In this document: one piece after another, positions 1 through 8,783 of the stretch
Layout of the letters: every line of letters begins with the position of its first letter
Numbering within the stretch: position 1 is the first letter of the stretch
NCBI GenBank assembly: GCA_003561595.1
Contig: PWWF01000234.1
Coordinates: forward strand, 1 to 18,616
DNA length: 18,616 nt
DNA from: Paracoccaceae bacterium
GTDB lineage: Bacteria; Pseudomonadota; Alphaproteobacteria; Rhodobacterales; Rhodobacteraceae
Direction of reading: 5' to 3'
Notes under the pieces: generated by a model
What the model saw: only the letters and a program-made list of their open reading frames with translations
What the model was told of the DNA's origin: nothing
Databases searched by the model: none
Program-made: the position numbers and the translations under genes

Positions 1-89
1 GACAGGAAAATCTGCATGAGGGGGGCGAGCTCCAGGTCATGAATCCCCCATCCAGAATCGATTCCGGCGTCATCCGCAAGGGCAGACGC

Positions 90-839
90 TCACACCCTCA
101 GTTCCAAACGCGATTCCCCTGAGGTAGTGGGTCGCGACACGCGCTGTGCCACCGGACCCGCAGCGCGCGGCGCCACAGCCTGCATCGCCAGATGCCGCAG
201 CCCGCGGCGCAGGCGGAACAGGCGAAAGCGCAGCTCGGGATGCAGCTTCAGCACGGTCCGGACCATCAGCATCATGTCATACCGCAGTGAGCGCCGGGCC
301 TGATAGCGCAGGTCCAGCGCGGCCTTGCGCGGCAGACAGGCGCGGCAATAGATGGCATCGGTTTCCGCCGCACTGCGCGCGGCGCGCAGCAGCCGCGCCT
401 CCATCCGCAGGACGACGAGTGTGCCCAGACCGGTGATCCCCGGACGCGCGCGCAGCACGCGGGCATAAAGCGCAGGGTAGCGTTCGACATAGTCGCGCAT
501 CGGCGGGCGCGGGCCCACAAAGCTCATATCCCCGCGCAGGACGTTCCATAATTGCGGCAGCTCATCCAGCCGCCAGGGCCGCAGAAACCGCCCGCTGCGG
601 GTGATGCGCCCCGCCTTGTCGCCACCTGTCACCCCGCTGTCGTGCTCCGCATGCCGCATCGTGCGGAACTTGAGCATGACAAACCCCCGGCCGGGTGCCG
701 ACATCCGTTCTGACCGGTGCAGGATGGGGCGGCCATCCGCAAGCAGGATCAGCGCCGCGATACACAGCATCACCGGCACCAGCACCACAACCAGAAGAAG
801 AGCGCAGACAAGATCGAACAGGCGTTTGCTTGGCGTCAT
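90..839 (-). CDS. Bacterial sugar transferase (exopolysaccharide-initiating phosphoglycosyl transferase)
   Basis: This 249-residue protein matches the monotopic phosphoglycosyl transferase family, which moves a sugar-1-phosphate from a nucleotide sugar to undecaprenyl phosphate at the inner membrane and so starts exopolysaccharide or O-unit synthesis. A hydrophobic segment at about residues 8-33 is followed by KFRTM (57-61), LDELPQL with the expected Asp-Glu catalytic pair (D92, E93), GDMSFVGPRP (103-112) and RPGITG (132-137). The Arg-rich tail after about residue 190 is longer than the minimal domain and has no motif I recognise. The start at 839 is chosen because AAGGA lies about seven bases upstream; an in-frame extension to 971 would run through the HU terminator hairpin. 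The sugar specificity cannot be read. The gene stands alone in what is visible, although its transcription continues toward the left window edge. Confidence 0.88.
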   Translation of the reverse strand: MTPSKRLFDLVCALLLVVVLVPVMLCIAALILLADGRPILHRSERMSAPGRGFVMLKFRTMRHAEHDSGVTGGDKAGRITRSGRFLRPWRLDELPQLWNVLRGDMSFVGPRPPMRDYVERYPALYARVLRARPGITGLGTLVVLRMEARLLRAARSAAETDAIYCRACLPRKAALDLRYQARRSLRYDMMLMVRTVLKLHPELRFRLFRLRRGLRHLAMQAVAPRAAGPVAQRVSRPTTSGESRLELRV

Positions 840-876
840 CGGGTCATCCTTGTTGCCCCACGCCGCCACAATGCCA

Positions 877-889
877 GACAAGTCTTGTC
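877..889. promoter_or_regulatory. 13-base perfect palindrome upstream of the sugar transferase gene
   Basis: GACAAGTCTTGTC is a perfect 6+1+6 palindrome about 38 bases upstream of the sugar transferase start codon. Its position suits an operator for that gene, but no regulator in the window is linked to it and a palindrome of this size can occur by chance. Confidence 0.3.
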
Positions 890-927
890 GAATGGTGAAC
901 CCGCCGCAAACCAAGCCTGCAAACGGA

Positions 928-955
928 AACGGGCCGCCCCGATGGGCGGCCCGTT
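928..955 (-). terminator. Rho-independent-type terminator of the HU gene
   Basis: An 11-bp perfect stem (928-938 paired with 945-955) encloses a 6-base loop and begins 22 bases beyond the HU stop codon on the minus strand. On that strand the stem ends in TTT and is followed by a mixed pyrimidine stretch, so the U-run is short. The position and stem strength make termination likely. Confidence 0.75.
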
Positions 956-977
956 CCTGCGACCTGAGCAATGCCGA

Positions 978-1268
978 TCAGCTGTTCACGGCATCCTTCA
1001 GGGCCTTTGCGATGGTGACCTTGACGGCCTTGTCAGCCGGCTTGGTCATCGTCTCGCCCGTGGCAGGGTTGCGCACCTGACGCTCGGGGCGAGCGCGGCA
1101 CATCACTTTGCCGATCCCCGGCAGGGTCACAGCACCACCTGCGGCAACCTCGCGCATCACCAGCGCCGAAATCGCGTCCAGCGCAGCATTGGCGGTTTTC
1201 TTGTCGCTTTCCATCTCTTCTGCCAGAGCAGCCACAAGTTGCGTCTTGGTCATCGGCTTGACGGTCAT
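978..1268 (-). CDS. HU-family DNA-binding protein
   Basis: This 96-residue basic protein is a nucleoid-associated HU/IHF-type DNA-bending protein. It shows the alternating helices of the dimer body (residues 7-45), the GIGK turn (51-54) and the RNPATGE beta-arm tip (66-72), whose proline inserts between base pairs in HU. The length is normal for the family. Two ATG codons lie in frame at 1274 and 1268. The GGAG at 1275-1278 abuts the first but sits six bases from the second, so 1268 is preferred. The arm has MCRARPERQVRNP rather than the usual FxVRxRAAR pattern, a modest divergence, so this could be a secondary HU paralogue. It is monocistronic with its own hairpin terminator downstream. Confidence 0.9.
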   Translation of the reverse strand: MTVKPMTKTQLVAALAEEMESDKKTANAALDAISALVMREVAAGGAVTLPGIGKVMCRARPERQVRNPATGETMTKPADKAVKVTIAKALKDAVNS

Positions 1269-1334
1269 ATGCATCTCCTGATTGAAAGCGGGTCATTGCG
1301 TCTTGCGATGGCCCGCCGAATGTACACGAGCGGC

Positions 1335-1363
1335 ATCTAGCCCGAGTTTGTGAGCGCTGACAA
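1335..1363 (-). promoter_or_regulatory. Candidate promoter of the HU gene
   Basis: On the minus strand TTGTCA (complement of 1358-1363) is separated by 17 bases from CTAGAT (complement of 1335-1340), about 65 bases before the HU start codon. The -35 element is good and the -10 element poor, as is common in Rhodobacteraceae. This is a weak prediction. Confidence 0.35.
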
Positions 1364-1376
1364 TTGCCCGGACCCC

Positions 1377-1418
1377 AAAAAATAGCGCTTTCAGATGGAA
1401 AATGTGCCTTGCGCGCTA
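1377..1418 (-). terminator. Possible terminator of AMP nucleosidase, containing its stop codon
   Basis: On the minus strand TAGCGC, which begins with the stop codon itself, can pair with GCGCTA 24 bases later, followed at once by six T residues (complement of 1377-1382). The stem is only 6 bp and the loop is large, so efficiency is doubtful. Confidence 0.35.
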
Positions 1419-2897
1419 CAAAAACGCGGTTTCAGAGAAGGACCGCAGCTTGCGGCTGTGAATCTTCTCGAGCGGCATGTCACGCAAGAGCTCCATCGCG
1501 CGGATGCCGATTTGCAGATGCCGAGCGACTTGTGTCTTGTAGAATCCCGATGCCATGCCCGGCAGTTTCAACTCGCCATGCAGCGGTTTGTCGGAGACGC
1601 AAAGCAGCGTGCCATAGGGGACGCGAAAGCGAAACCCGTTCGCCGCGATGGTCGCGCTTTCCATGTCCAGCGCAACGGCGCGCGACTGCGACAGGCGCTG
1701 CACGGGGCCGGACTGGTCGCGCAACTCCCAGTTGCGGTTGTCGATCGTGGCAACCGTGCCCGTGCGCATCAGCTGCTTGAGCGCGTAGCCTTCAAGCTGC
1801 GTGACCTGCGCCACCGCGTCCTGCAGCGCGATCTGGATCTCGGCCAGCGCCGGGATCGGCACCCACACGGGCAGGTCGGCATCCAGCACATTGTCATCGC
1901 GCAGATAGGCATGGGCCAGCACGAAATCCCCCAATGCCTGAGAGTTGCGCAGCCCCGCGCAATGCCCGACCATCACCCAGGCATGCGGGCGCAGCACCGC
2001 GATATGGTCCGTCGCCGTCTTGGCATTCGATGGCCCGACACCGATATTGACCAGCGTCATGCCCGCCCCGCCCGGCCGTTTCAGGTGATAGGTCGGCATC
2101 TGCGGCAGGCGCGGCAACAGGGGCAGCGGGGTTTCGGGGTCGGTGATCTCGGTATTTCCGGGGCCGACAAAGCCGGTATAGCCGCTCTCGGGATCGGCAA
2201 GCTGCGCGCGGGCAAAGGCCTCGAACTCATCGACATAGAACTGGTAGTTGGTGAACAGGATGTAGTTCTGGAAATGCTCGGGCGCGGTGGCCGTGTAATG
2301 CGCCAGCCGCGCCAGCGAATAATCGATGCGCTGCGCGGTGAACAGCGCCAGCGGGCGCGAGCCGTCGGGATTGCGCGTCGCGGCGCCATTGACGATGTCG
2401 TCATTGGTGGTTTCCAGATCGGGCACATCGAACAGATCGCGCAGGGACAGCGACAATTCGCCGTTTTCGGGCAGGGTGACATCGCCGCGTCCCGACATCG
2501 CGAAATGCAGCGGGATGGGCGTGTCCGACGGCCCGATGCTGACCGGCACGTTGTGGTTGCGAATAAGCAGGCCGATCTGCTGGCGCAGATAGTGGCGGAA
2601 CAGATCCGGGCGGGTCACCGTGGTCGCATAGGCCCCCGGTTCGACCACATGCCCAAAGCTCAGCCGCGAATCGATGGTGTCATAGCGTGCCGTGACCAGC
2701 CGGATTTCGGGATAGAACGCACGGTAGCGCGCCGTCACCGGCGCACCGCTGACGACATGGTTGAAGGCGTCCACCAGAAAGCGGGTGGCTTCGGCATGCA
2801 GCTCTTCCAGATAGGCCACGGCGGCATCGGCATCGGTAAAGCTGCGGTGTTCGGCCCGGTCCGGGGTGTGCAATGTCAGCATGTCGGTTGGTTTCAT
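1416..2897 (-). CDS. amn: AMP nucleosidase
   Basis: This 493-residue cytoplasmic enzyme hydrolyses AMP to adenine and ribose 5-phosphate, a purine-balancing reaction. The N-terminal regulatory domain covers about residues 1-270. The C-terminal domain has the purine nucleoside phosphorylase fold: VGPSNAKT (287-294), GHCAGLRNSQALGD (311-324), NRNWELR (387-393) and a long conserved block around DMESATIAA (411-419) to LLCVSDKPLHGE (431-442), where D436 is the expected catalytic acid and M412/E413 the ribose-contacting pair. The length matches the family. The start at 2897 is supported by AAGGA seven bases upstream; an in-frame extension to 2948 lacks such a site. The gene is divergent from the deacetylase gene across a 129-base gap that holds two short inverted repeats. 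Confidence 0.95.
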   Translation of the reverse strand: MKPTDMLTLHTPDRAEHRSFTDADAAVAYLEELHAEATRFLVDAFNHVVSGAPVTARYRAFYPEIRLVTARYDTIDSRLSFGHVVEPGAYATTVTRPDLFRHYLRQQIGLLIRNHNVPVSIGPSDTPIPLHFAMSGRGDVTLPENGELSLSLRDLFDVPDLETTNDDIVNGAATRNPDGSRPLALFTAQRIDYSLARLAHYTATAPEHFQNYILFTNYQFYVDEFEAFARAQLADPESGYTGFVGPGNTEITDPETPLPLLPRLPQMPTYHLKRPGGAGMTLVNIGVGPSNAKTATDHIAVLRPHAWVMVGHCAGLRNSQALGDFVLAHAYLRDDNVLDADLPVWVPIPALAEIQIALQDAVAQVTQLEGYALKQLMRTGTVATIDNRNWELRDQSGPVQRLSQSRAVALDMESATIAANGFRFRVPYGTLLCVSDKPLHGELKLPGMASGFYKTQVARHLQIGIRAMELLRDMPLEKIHSRKLRSFSETAFL

Positions 2898-2921
2898 CTT
2901 ATTATCCTTTTGCACCGCCCG

Positions 2922-2975
2922 GTGTCGCGGCCTGCCCGACACTGCCACCCCGGACCCGCAGCGGCAAGATGCGGG
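2922..2975. repeat. Two consecutive short inverted repeats in the amn/deacetylase divergent gap
   Basis: GTGTCG (2922-2927) pairs with CGACAC (2937-2942), and CCCGCA (2955-2960) pairs with TGCGGG (2970-2975); each has a 9-base spacer. They lie between the two divergent start codons and could be operators or leader hairpins. No promoter in either direction was convincing here. Confidence 0.35.
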
Positions 2976-3026
2976 CTTTGCAAAATCACCCTTTCCCTGA
3001 AACGACCGATGGATTAGCGTCGCGCC

Positions 3027-3962
3027 ATGTCAACCGCATTATTCACGCATCCCGCCGCACGCCGCCATGAAACACCGGGCGGCCACCCCGAACAGATCGC
3101 CCGTATCGACGCGGTCGAACGCGCGCTCGCCGCGCCCGAGTTCGGTGCCCTGCAACGCCATGACGCGCCCGAGGCCGAGGATGCACAGCTTCTGCTGTGC
3201 CACCCTGCCGATCATGTGGAACGCATCCGCATGGCCATTCCGGCGGCGGGCATTTACCAGCTTGATGCCGATACCCATGTCTCGCCCGGATCAATGATCG
3301 CGGCGCGCCGGGCTGCGGGCGGGGCCTGCGCGGCGGTCGATCTGGTGATGCGCGGCGCGGCGGCCAATGCTTTCGTCGCCATGCGGCCACCGGGGCACCA
3401 TGCCGAACGGTCCACGCCGATGGGGTTCTGCCTGTTCGGCACGGTCGCCATTGCCGCCAAACACGCGATGGAACGGCATGGCCTGTCGCGCATCGCGGTC
3501 GTGGATTTCGACGTGCATCACGGCAATGGCACGCAGGATCTGCTGTGGGACGAGCGGCGCGCGCTGTTCATCTCCAGCCATCAGATGCCGCTCTGGCCCG
3601 GCACGGGCAAACCCGATGAACGCGGCGCATATGGCAATGTGATGAACCTGCCACTGGCACCGGGCACGGATGGCGCGGCGTTCCGGCAGGTCTATGAGGA
3701 TATGGTCCTGCCGCAACTGGATCGTTTCGCGCCCGAACTGGTGCTGATCTCGGCCGGGTTTGACGCCCATCGCAATGACCCGCTGGCCGAGCTTGCGCTG
3801 GGGGAAGAGGATTTTGCATGGGTCACTGGCGCGATCTGCGATATTGCGGAGCGCCACGCATCGGGGCGGGTGGTGTCCTGCCTTGAAGGGGGCTATGACC
3901 TGACCGCATTGGGGGCGAGTGTTGCCGCCCATGTAAAGGTGTTGATGGAGAGAGCCGCATGA
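3027..3962 (+). CDS. Histone-deacetylase-like family protein (class II-type deacetylase)
   Basis: This 311-residue protein belongs to the arginase-deacetylase superfamily, whose bacterial members remove acetyl or acyl groups from polyamines or proteins using a metal ion. All catalytic landmarks are present: RPPGHHA (120-126) with the His pair H124/H125, [10 protein letters not shown] (160-169) with metal ligands D162 and H164, SAGFDAH (242-248) with ligand D246, and LEGGYDL (286-292) with the transition-state Tyr Y290. The length fits an unfused catalytic domain, so an active enzyme is expected. The substrate cannot be assigned; polyamine and protein deacetylases share these motifs. The start at 3027 aligns with the usual N-terminus but has no clear ribosome binding site. 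Its stop overlaps the xseB start by four bases (ATGA), so the pair is probably translationally coupled. Confidence 0.92.
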   Translation: MSTALFTHPAARRHETPGGHPEQIARIDAVERALAAPEFGALQRHDAPEAEDAQLLLCHPADHVERIRMAIPAAGIYQLDADTHVSPGSMIAARRAAGGACAAVDLVMRGAAANAFVAMRPPGHHAERSTPMGFCLFGTVAIAAKHAMERHGLSRIAVVDFDVHHGNGTQDLLWDERRALFISSHQMPLWPGTGKPDERGAYGNVMNLPLAPGTDGAAFRQVYEDMVLPQLDRFAPELVLISAGFDAHRNDPLAELALGEEDFAWVTGAICDIAERHASGRVVSCLEGGYDLTALGASVAAHVKVLMERAA

Positions 3963-4198
3963 GCGACAAGCCTGTCGAGGAGATGAGCTTTGAAGAGGCC
4001 CTGCGCGGTCTGGAAGAGATCGTCACGCGGCTGGAACGCGGCGATGTGGCCTTGGACGAATCCATCACGCTTTATGAGCGCGGCGATGTGCTGAAGAAAC
4101 ATTGCGAGGCGCGGCTGAACGCGGCCCAGATGCGGATCGAGGCCATTCGCCTGTCCGAGGATGGCACCCCCAAGGGCACAGAGCCCTTTTCCACATGA
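3959..4198 (+). CDS. xseB: Exodeoxyribonuclease VII small subunit
   Basis: This 79-residue protein is the small subunit of exonuclease VII, which degrades single-stranded DNA to oligonucleotides together with the large subunit XseA (not in the window). The signature is [20 protein letters not shown] (10-29), followed by [11 protein letters not shown] (32-42) and a helix rich in charged residues. The family is about 80 residues long, so it is complete. Both ends overlap neighbours by ATGA: with the deacetylase gene at 3959 and with the prenyl synthase gene at 4195. Adjacency of xseB to ispA and dxs is a widely conserved bacterial gene order and supports the call. Confidence 0.95.
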   Translation: MSDKPVEEMSFEEALRGLEEIVTRLERGDVALDESITLYERGDVLKKHCEARLNAAQMRIEAIRLSEDGTPKGTEPFST

Positions 4199-5070
4199 GC
4201 AGCTTTCCCGCGGCGCTGGCAGAGGCCGCGTCCCGGATCGAGGCGCGGCTACAGCACGAAATCGCGACCCTGCCCGAAAGCGAAGTGCGCGCGGCGATGG
4301 CCTATGCCGCGCAGGGCGGCAAGAAACTGCGCGGGTTTCTGGTGCTGGAATCCGCGCGGCTGCATGGCATTACCCCCGATATGGCCCTGCAAGCGGCTGC
4401 CGCGATCGAGGCGATCCATGCCTATTCGCTGGTCCATGACGACCTGCCCGCAATGGATGACGACGATCTGCGCCGCGGCCAGCCCACAGTGCATGTGAAA
4501 TGGGATGAGGCCACCGCCATTCTGGTGGGCGACGCGCTGCAAACGCTTGCCTTCGGGCTCTTGGCCCGCGACGATGCTGCGCCGACGCCCGAGGCGCGGC
4601 TGGACCTGGTCACCAGCATGGCGCAGGCGGCAGGCGGGGCGGGCATGGTGCTGGGACAGGCCCGCGACATCGCCGCCGAAGCGGCGAACAGACCCCTGTC
4701 ACTTACGCAGATCACCGAATTGCAGGCCGGCAAGACCGGCGCGCTGATCGAATGGTCGGCCTGTGCGGGCGCGCGGATGGCCGGGGCCGAAACCGGCCCG
4801 CTTGCGCGCTATGCTCAGGCGCTGGGGCTGGCATTCCAGATTGCCGATGATGTTCTCGATGTCGAGGGCGACGCCGATCTGGCGGGTAAGCGGCTGCACA
4901 AGGATGCGCAGGCCAACAAGGCAACCTTCGTGTCGCTGCTGGGGCTGGATGGCGCCAAGGCCCGCGCCCGCGATCTGGTAAGCTGCGCGCGCGACGCGCT
5001 GTCGCCCTATGGCAGCCGGGCCGGTCTGTTGCGGGATGCGGCCGAATTCGTTATCGCTCGTCAGATGTAA
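4195..5070 (+). CDS. ispA: Farnesyl diphosphate synthase (polyprenyl synthetase)
   Basis: This 291-residue cytosolic prenyltransferase condenses isopentenyl diphosphate with DMAPP/GPP to give farnesyl diphosphate for quinones, undecaprenyl phosphate and carotenoids. It has GGKKLRG (41-47), the first Asp-rich motif [10 protein letters not shown] (82-91) followed by LRRGQPT (92-98), and the second Asp-rich motif in [13 protein letters not shown] (214-226), then [15 protein letters not shown] (231-245). Y77 and S78 sit five and four residues before the first Asp-rich motif, the pattern of bacterial C15 synthases; a C20 product is less likely but not excluded by reading. The start at 4195 overlaps the xseB stop by ATGA; an upstream in-frame ATG at 4102 lies inside xseB and would add unrelated residues. 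dxs follows after 43 bases. Confidence 0.93.
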   Translation: MSSFPAALAEAASRIEARLQHEIATLPESEVRAAMAYAAQGGKKLRGFLVLESARLHGITPDMALQAAAAIEAIHAYSLVHDDLPAMDDDDLRRGQPTVHVKWDEATAILVGDALQTLAFGLLARDDAAPTPEARLDLVTSMAQAAGGAGMVLGQARDIAAEAANRPLSLTQITELQAGKTGALIEWSACAGARMAGAETGPLARYAQALGLAFQIADDVLDVEGDADLAGKRLHKDAQANKATFVSLLGLDGAKARARDLVSCARDALSPYGSRAGLLRDAAEFVIARQM

Positions 5071-5113
5071 GCATCGGGGTTATATCCCCTGTGCAGATTA
5101 GGGACACGACACA

Positions 5114-7030
5114 ATGCCGCAGACACCGCTTCTCGATACTGTTTCATCGCCTGCCGACCTCAAGGGCATGAGCGACCGCGCCCTGCGGCAGCTTGCGGAT
5201 GAGTTGCGCGCCGAGACGATTGCCGCCGTGTCGGAAACCGGCGGCCATCTGGGCGCGGGGCTGGGCGTGGTGGAACTGACCGTTGCGCTGCATGCCGTGT
5301 TCGACACGCCGCGCGACCGGCTGATCTGGGATGTGTCGCATCAGTGCTATCCGCACAAGATCCTGACAGGGCGGCGCGACCGTATCCGCACCCTGCGCCA
5401 GAAGGGCGGGCTGTCGGGCTTTACCAAACGCACCGAGTCGCCCTATGACCCGTTCGGCGCCGCGCATAGCTCGACCTCGATCTCTGCCGCACTGGGCTTT
5501 ACCATGGCGCGCGAGCTGGGCGGCGCGCCCGATCCGGTGCTGGGCGATGCCATCGCCGTGATCGGCGACGGCGCGCTGAGCGCGGGCATGGCCTATGAGG
5601 CGCTGAACAATGCCGGCCATCTGGGCAAGCGGATGTTCGTCGTGCTGAACGACAATGAAATGTCCATCGCGCCGCCCACAGGCGCCATGTCCAGCTACCT
5701 GTCGCGGATGTATGCCGACAAGCCCGCGCAGGACCTGAAACATGCCGTCAAGAATGCGCTGACCTATATGCCCGGCCCCATTCAGGAAGGGGCGCGCCGC
5801 GCCAAGGACCTGCTGAAACACGCGACTGTCGGCGGCACCCTGTTCGAGGAACTGGGTTTCAACTATGTGGGCCCCATCGACGGGCATGATATCGACCAGC
5901 TCTTGTGGGTGTTCCGCACCCTGCAGGCCCGCGCGGATGAGCCGATGCTGATCCATGTGCTGACCAAGAAGGGCAAGGGCTACGCGCCCGCCGAAGGGTC
6001 TGCCGACCGGGGCCATGCCCGCGCCAAGTTCGACATGGTGACCGGCCAGCAGAAAAAGGCGGCGTCGAACGCGCCCAGCTATACCAAGGTCTTTGCCAAT
6101 GCCCTGATCGATGAGGCCAATCGCGATGACAAGATCGTCGCGATCACGGCCGCGATGCCCGATGGCACGGGGCTCGATCTGTTCGCCAAGGCGCATCCGA
6201 AACGCATGTTCGACGTGGCCATCGCCGAGCAGCATGGCGTGACCTTTTGTGCGGGGCTGGCCGCAGGCGGGATGAAGCCCTTCTGCGCGATGTATTCGAC
6301 CTTTTTGCAGAGGGGCTATGACCAGGTGGTGCATGATGTGGCGCTGCAGGGCCTGCCGGTGCGCTTTGCCATCGACCGCGCGGGTCTGGTGGGCGCGGAT
6401 GGCGCGACCCATGCGGGCAGTTTCGATGTGACCTATCTGGCCACCCTGCCCGGCATGGTCGTGATGGCCGCGGCAGATGAGGCCGAACTGGTCCATATGG
6501 TCGCCACCGCCGTGGCCCACGATTCCGGCCCCATCGCCTTTCGCTACCCACGTGGCGAAGGCGAAGGCGTCGACATGCCCGCGCGCGGCGAGGTACTGGA
6601 AATCGGGCGTGGCCGCATGATCCGCGAGGGCAAGCGCGTGGCTATCCTGTCCTTCGGCACGCGGCTGGGCGAAGTGCAGCGCGCCTGCGAATCCCTTGGC
6701 GCCAAGGGCATCACCCCGACGGTCGCCGATGCGCGCTTTGCCAAGCCCTTGGACCGCGAGTTGATCCTGCGACTGGCCACCGAGCATGAGGCGCTGATCA
6801 CCATTGAAGAAGGGGCTGTGGGCGGTTTCGGCAGCCATGTCGCGCAATTGCTGGCGGATGAGGGCGTGTTCGATCACGGGCTGAAATTCCGCTCCATGGT
6901 GCTGCCGGATATCTATATCGACCAGTCCAGCCCCGCCGATATGTATGCCACTGCCGGGCTGAATGCCCCGCAGATCGAGGCCAAGGTGCTGGATGTGCTG
7001 GGTGTGGCGCAGATGGGCAAGCGCGCCTGA
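5114..7030 (+). CDS. dxs: 1-deoxy-D-xylulose-5-phosphate synthase
   Basis: This 638-residue thiamine-diphosphate enzyme joins pyruvate and glyceraldehyde 3-phosphate to form DXP, the entry step of the MEP isoprenoid pathway. The thiamine motif starts at GDG (151-153) and ends at NDN (179-181). [11 protein letters not shown] (41-51, with H45), [11 protein letters not shown] (72-82), DGHD (256-259), AIAEQHG (369-375, catalytic E372) and GADGATHAG (427-435, H433) are all intact, so the enzyme should be active. The length is typical. The start at 5114 follows AGGGA about nine bases upstream. Together with ispA immediately upstream it provides both the precursor-forming and the chain-building steps. 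No terminator is visible before the convergent ABC-F gene, which ends six bases away. Confidence 0.97.
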   Translation: MPQTPLLDTVSSPADLKGMSDRALRQLADELRAETIAAVSETGGHLGAGLGVVELTVALHAVFDTPRDRLIWDVSHQCYPHKILTGRRDRIRTLRQKGGLSGFTKRTESPYDPFGAAHSSTSISAALGFTMARELGGAPDPVLGDAIAVIGDGALSAGMAYEALNNAGHLGKRMFVVLNDNEMSIAPPTGAMSSYLSRMYADKPAQDLKHAVKNALTYMPGPIQEGARRAKDLLKHATVGGTLFEELGFNYVGPIDGHDIDQLLWVFRTLQARADEPMLIHVLTKKGKGYAPAEGSADRGHARAKFDMVTGQQKKAASNAPSYTKVFANALIDEANRDDKIVAITAAMPDGTGLDLFAKAHPKRMFDVAIAEQHGVTFCAGLAAGGMKPFCAMYSTFLQRGYDQVVHDVALQGLPVRFAIDRAGLVGADGATHAGSFDVTYLATLPGMVVMAAADEAELVHMVATAVAHDSGPIAFRYPRGEGEGVDMPARGEVLEIGRGRMIREGKRVAILSFGTRLGEVQRACESLGAKGITPTVADARFAKPLDRELILRLATEHEALITIEEGAVGGFGSHVAQLLADEGVFDHGLKFRSMVLPDIYIDQSSPADMYATAGLNAPQIEAKVLDVLGVAQMGKRA

Positions 7031-7036
7031 GAGCGC

Positions 7037-8623
7037 CTAGCGCGGCGGCAATTCTATCACCCGGTCGGGTGCCAGCGCGTCCAGAAATGCCGCATCATGG
7101 CTGACGGCCAGCACCGCGCCGTCATAGCCCGCAAGCGCGGCTTCCAGCGCTTTGATGCCGTCAATATCCAGATGGTTGGTCGGCTCATCAAGGATCAGCA
7201 GGGCGGGCGGGGGCACGGCGCCGAGCGTGCAGGCCAGCCCCGCGCGCAACCACTCCCCACCGCTGAGCGTGGTGCAGTCGCGCAGCGCGTCGCCCGCGCG
7301 AAAGCCGAACCGCGCCAGCGCCGCATGGGCCGCCTGCCGCGTGGCATCCGGGTGCAGCGCCCGGAAACTGCCCTGCAGCGTCTGTCCCGCCGCCAGCAGA
7401 TGCAGATGCTGGTCCAGCATGGCATGGGGCATAGCGCACCCGATCGTGCCGCTTCGCGGGGCGATCTGCCCCGCAATAAGACGCAAGAGCGTGGTCTTGC
7501 CGCTGCCATTCGGCCCCGCGATCACCACACGTTCCGGCCCCGTGATCTGCAATGACAGGTCGCGAATGACCGGGTCGGCGGGGTCATGGCCGCCGCTAAG
7601 GGCCTCCACACGCAGGACCGTCTGCCCGGCGGCAAGCCCGGTCGGCGCGATCTCCATGCGAAAGCCCTGCAGCATCTCGACCTTGTCGCGCGCCTCGGCC
7701 AGCGCGGCATCGGCGGCGGCGCGACGATCCTCGCGCAGACGCGCGCCCGCCCCGCCAGAGGATTCGGCGCGTTTATGCGCCGCATCAAGCAGGATCCTGG
7801 GTTGCCCGCCCTTGGCGCGGGCGCGGCGTCCGGCGCTGTCCTTGCGCGCCTTGCGCTCTGCCGCCTGCCGGGCGCGGCGCGCGGCGTCCGCGCGGGTTTT
7901 CTCGGCATGGGCCAGATCGCGGGCAGCGGCGTCCAGTTCCAGATCCTTGCGCTGCCGGTAGGCGCTGTAATTCCCGCCATAGCGCAGCGCGCCCAGCGCG
8001 CTCAACTCGACAATCGTATCCATCTCCTCCAGCAATTCGCGGTCATGGCTGGCAATGATCGCCCCGCCCCGCCAATCGCGCAGCAGCGCGATCACAGCGT
8101 CGCGCCCTGTGCGATCCAGATTGTTGGTCGGCTCATCCAGCAACAGGAAATCCGGTGCGGCAAAGACCAGCGCGGCCAGTGCCGCACGGCTTTGCTGGCC
8201 ACCAGACAAATGCCCCAGCCGTGTGTGCGGGCTGGCAGACAGGCCAAGGCGCAAGAGCGCGGCCTCTATCCGCGCGTGCAGGGTCCAGTCGGCCTCGGCA
8301 AGCGTCTCTGCATCCGCAAGGCCGTCCTCGGCGCGCGCAAGGATATCCAGCGCTGCGCCCACCCCGAACAGATCGGCAATCGTATCGTCGGGCCGCGCCG
8401 CCACGTCCTGCCGCATGAGCGCGACACTGCCCGTGATGCGGATATGCCCCGCAGCCGGGGCCAGTTCGCCCGCGATCAGACGCAGAAGCGTGGTCTTGCC
8501 CGTGCCATTTCGGCCAACAATACCAGCCCGTTCGGGCAGAAAGCTCAGGTCAAGATCGGTAAAGAGGGGCGTGCCGTCAGGTTGGGACCAGGACAGGCCG
8601 GACAGGGAAACGGATGCAGGCAT
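7037..8623 (-). CDS. ABC-F family ATP-binding protein (duplicated ATPase, no membrane domain)
   Basis: This 528-residue soluble protein carries two ABC ATPase domains on one chain and no transmembrane segment, the layout of ABC-F proteins, which act on ribosomes rather than in transport. Domain 1 has Walker A GRNGTGKT (37-44), signature LSGGQ (139-143) and Walker B LLLDEPTNNLD (160-170). Domain 2 has GPNGSGKT (370-377), LSGGE (453-457) and LLILDEPTNHLD (475-486). Between them an Ala/Arg/Lys-rich linker (about 222-330), probably helical, corresponds to the tRNA-probing linker of the family. Which subgroup it belongs to cannot be told by eye; EttA is unlikely, as no clear arm insert is seen. 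The start at 8623 has GCGAG about 9-13 bases upstream; TTG at 8641 is an alternative. The gene is convergent with dxs. Confidence 0.9.
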   Translation of the reverse strand: MPASVSLSGLSWSQPDGTPLFTDLDLSFLPERAGIVGRNGTGKTTLLRLIAGELAPAAGHIRITGSVALMRQDVAARPDDTIADLFGVGAALDILARAEDGLADAETLAEADWTLHARIEAALLRLGLSASPHTRLGHLSGGQQSRAALAALVFAAPDFLLLDEPTNNLDRTGRDAVIALLRDWRGGAIIASHDRELLEEMDTIVELSALGALRYGGNYSAYRQRKDLELDAAARDLAHAEKTRADAARRARQAAERKARKDSAGRRARAKGGQPRILLDAAHKRAESSGGAGARLREDRRAAADAALAEARDKVEMLQGFRMEIAPTGLAAGQTVLRVEALSGGHDPADPVIRDLSLQITGPERVVIAGPNGSGKTTLLRLIAGQIAPRSGTIGCAMPHAMLDQHLHLLAAGQTLQGSFRALHPDATRQAAHAALARFGFRAGDALRDCTTLSGGEWLRAGLACTLGAVPPPALLILDEPTNHLDIDGIKALEAALAGYDGAVLAVSHDAAFLDALAPDRVIELPPR

Positions 8624-8783
8624 GGACAGATACTCGCGCAAGGGCCGGGATGGTTCGGGTGGCGAGAGTGATGTCCATGATACATATTACTCCGGTTGCG
8701 ATAACGTGAAGATAGGGGCCAAGCGTCGGTCCTGCAAGGCGTTCAGTGCGGCCAAGGCCGGTCGAATGGGACCGGTCCCGCCG

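Noticed and set aside
1..40. Possible start of another minus-strand gene at the left edge (ATG at 17 or 40)
   Set aside because: Only 5-13 codons are visible and the spacing to a ribosome binding site is poor, so no call can be supported.
1395..3017. A 540-codon open frame on the plus strand opposite AMP nucleosidase
   Set aside because: It mirrors the amn gene, has Arg/His/Gln-rich low-complexity content and no recognisable domain; it is a by-product of high GC and codon bias.
5144..6877. A 577-codon open frame antisense to dxs
   Set aside because: It lies wholly within a clear dxs gene, has no ribosome binding site or domain, and has the His/Gly/Gln-rich composition expected of antisense frames in GC-rich DNA.
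8671..8690. CATGATA match to the twin operator core, upstream of the ABC-F gene
   Set aside because: Only seven bases match, there is no palindromic partner and no second copy, so chance is a sufficient explanation.
8677..8704. Possible minus-strand promoter of the ABC-F gene (TTATCG, 16 bases, TATCAT)
   Set aside because: The -10 is good but the -35 matches at only three positions; it is not strong enough to list as a feature.
8756..8779. GGGACCGGTCCC palindrome and overlapping hairpin downstream of DUF1028
   Set aside because: There is a stem but no T-run on the minus strand, so it is not a convincing terminator; a GC-rich palindrome is weak evidence for an operator.
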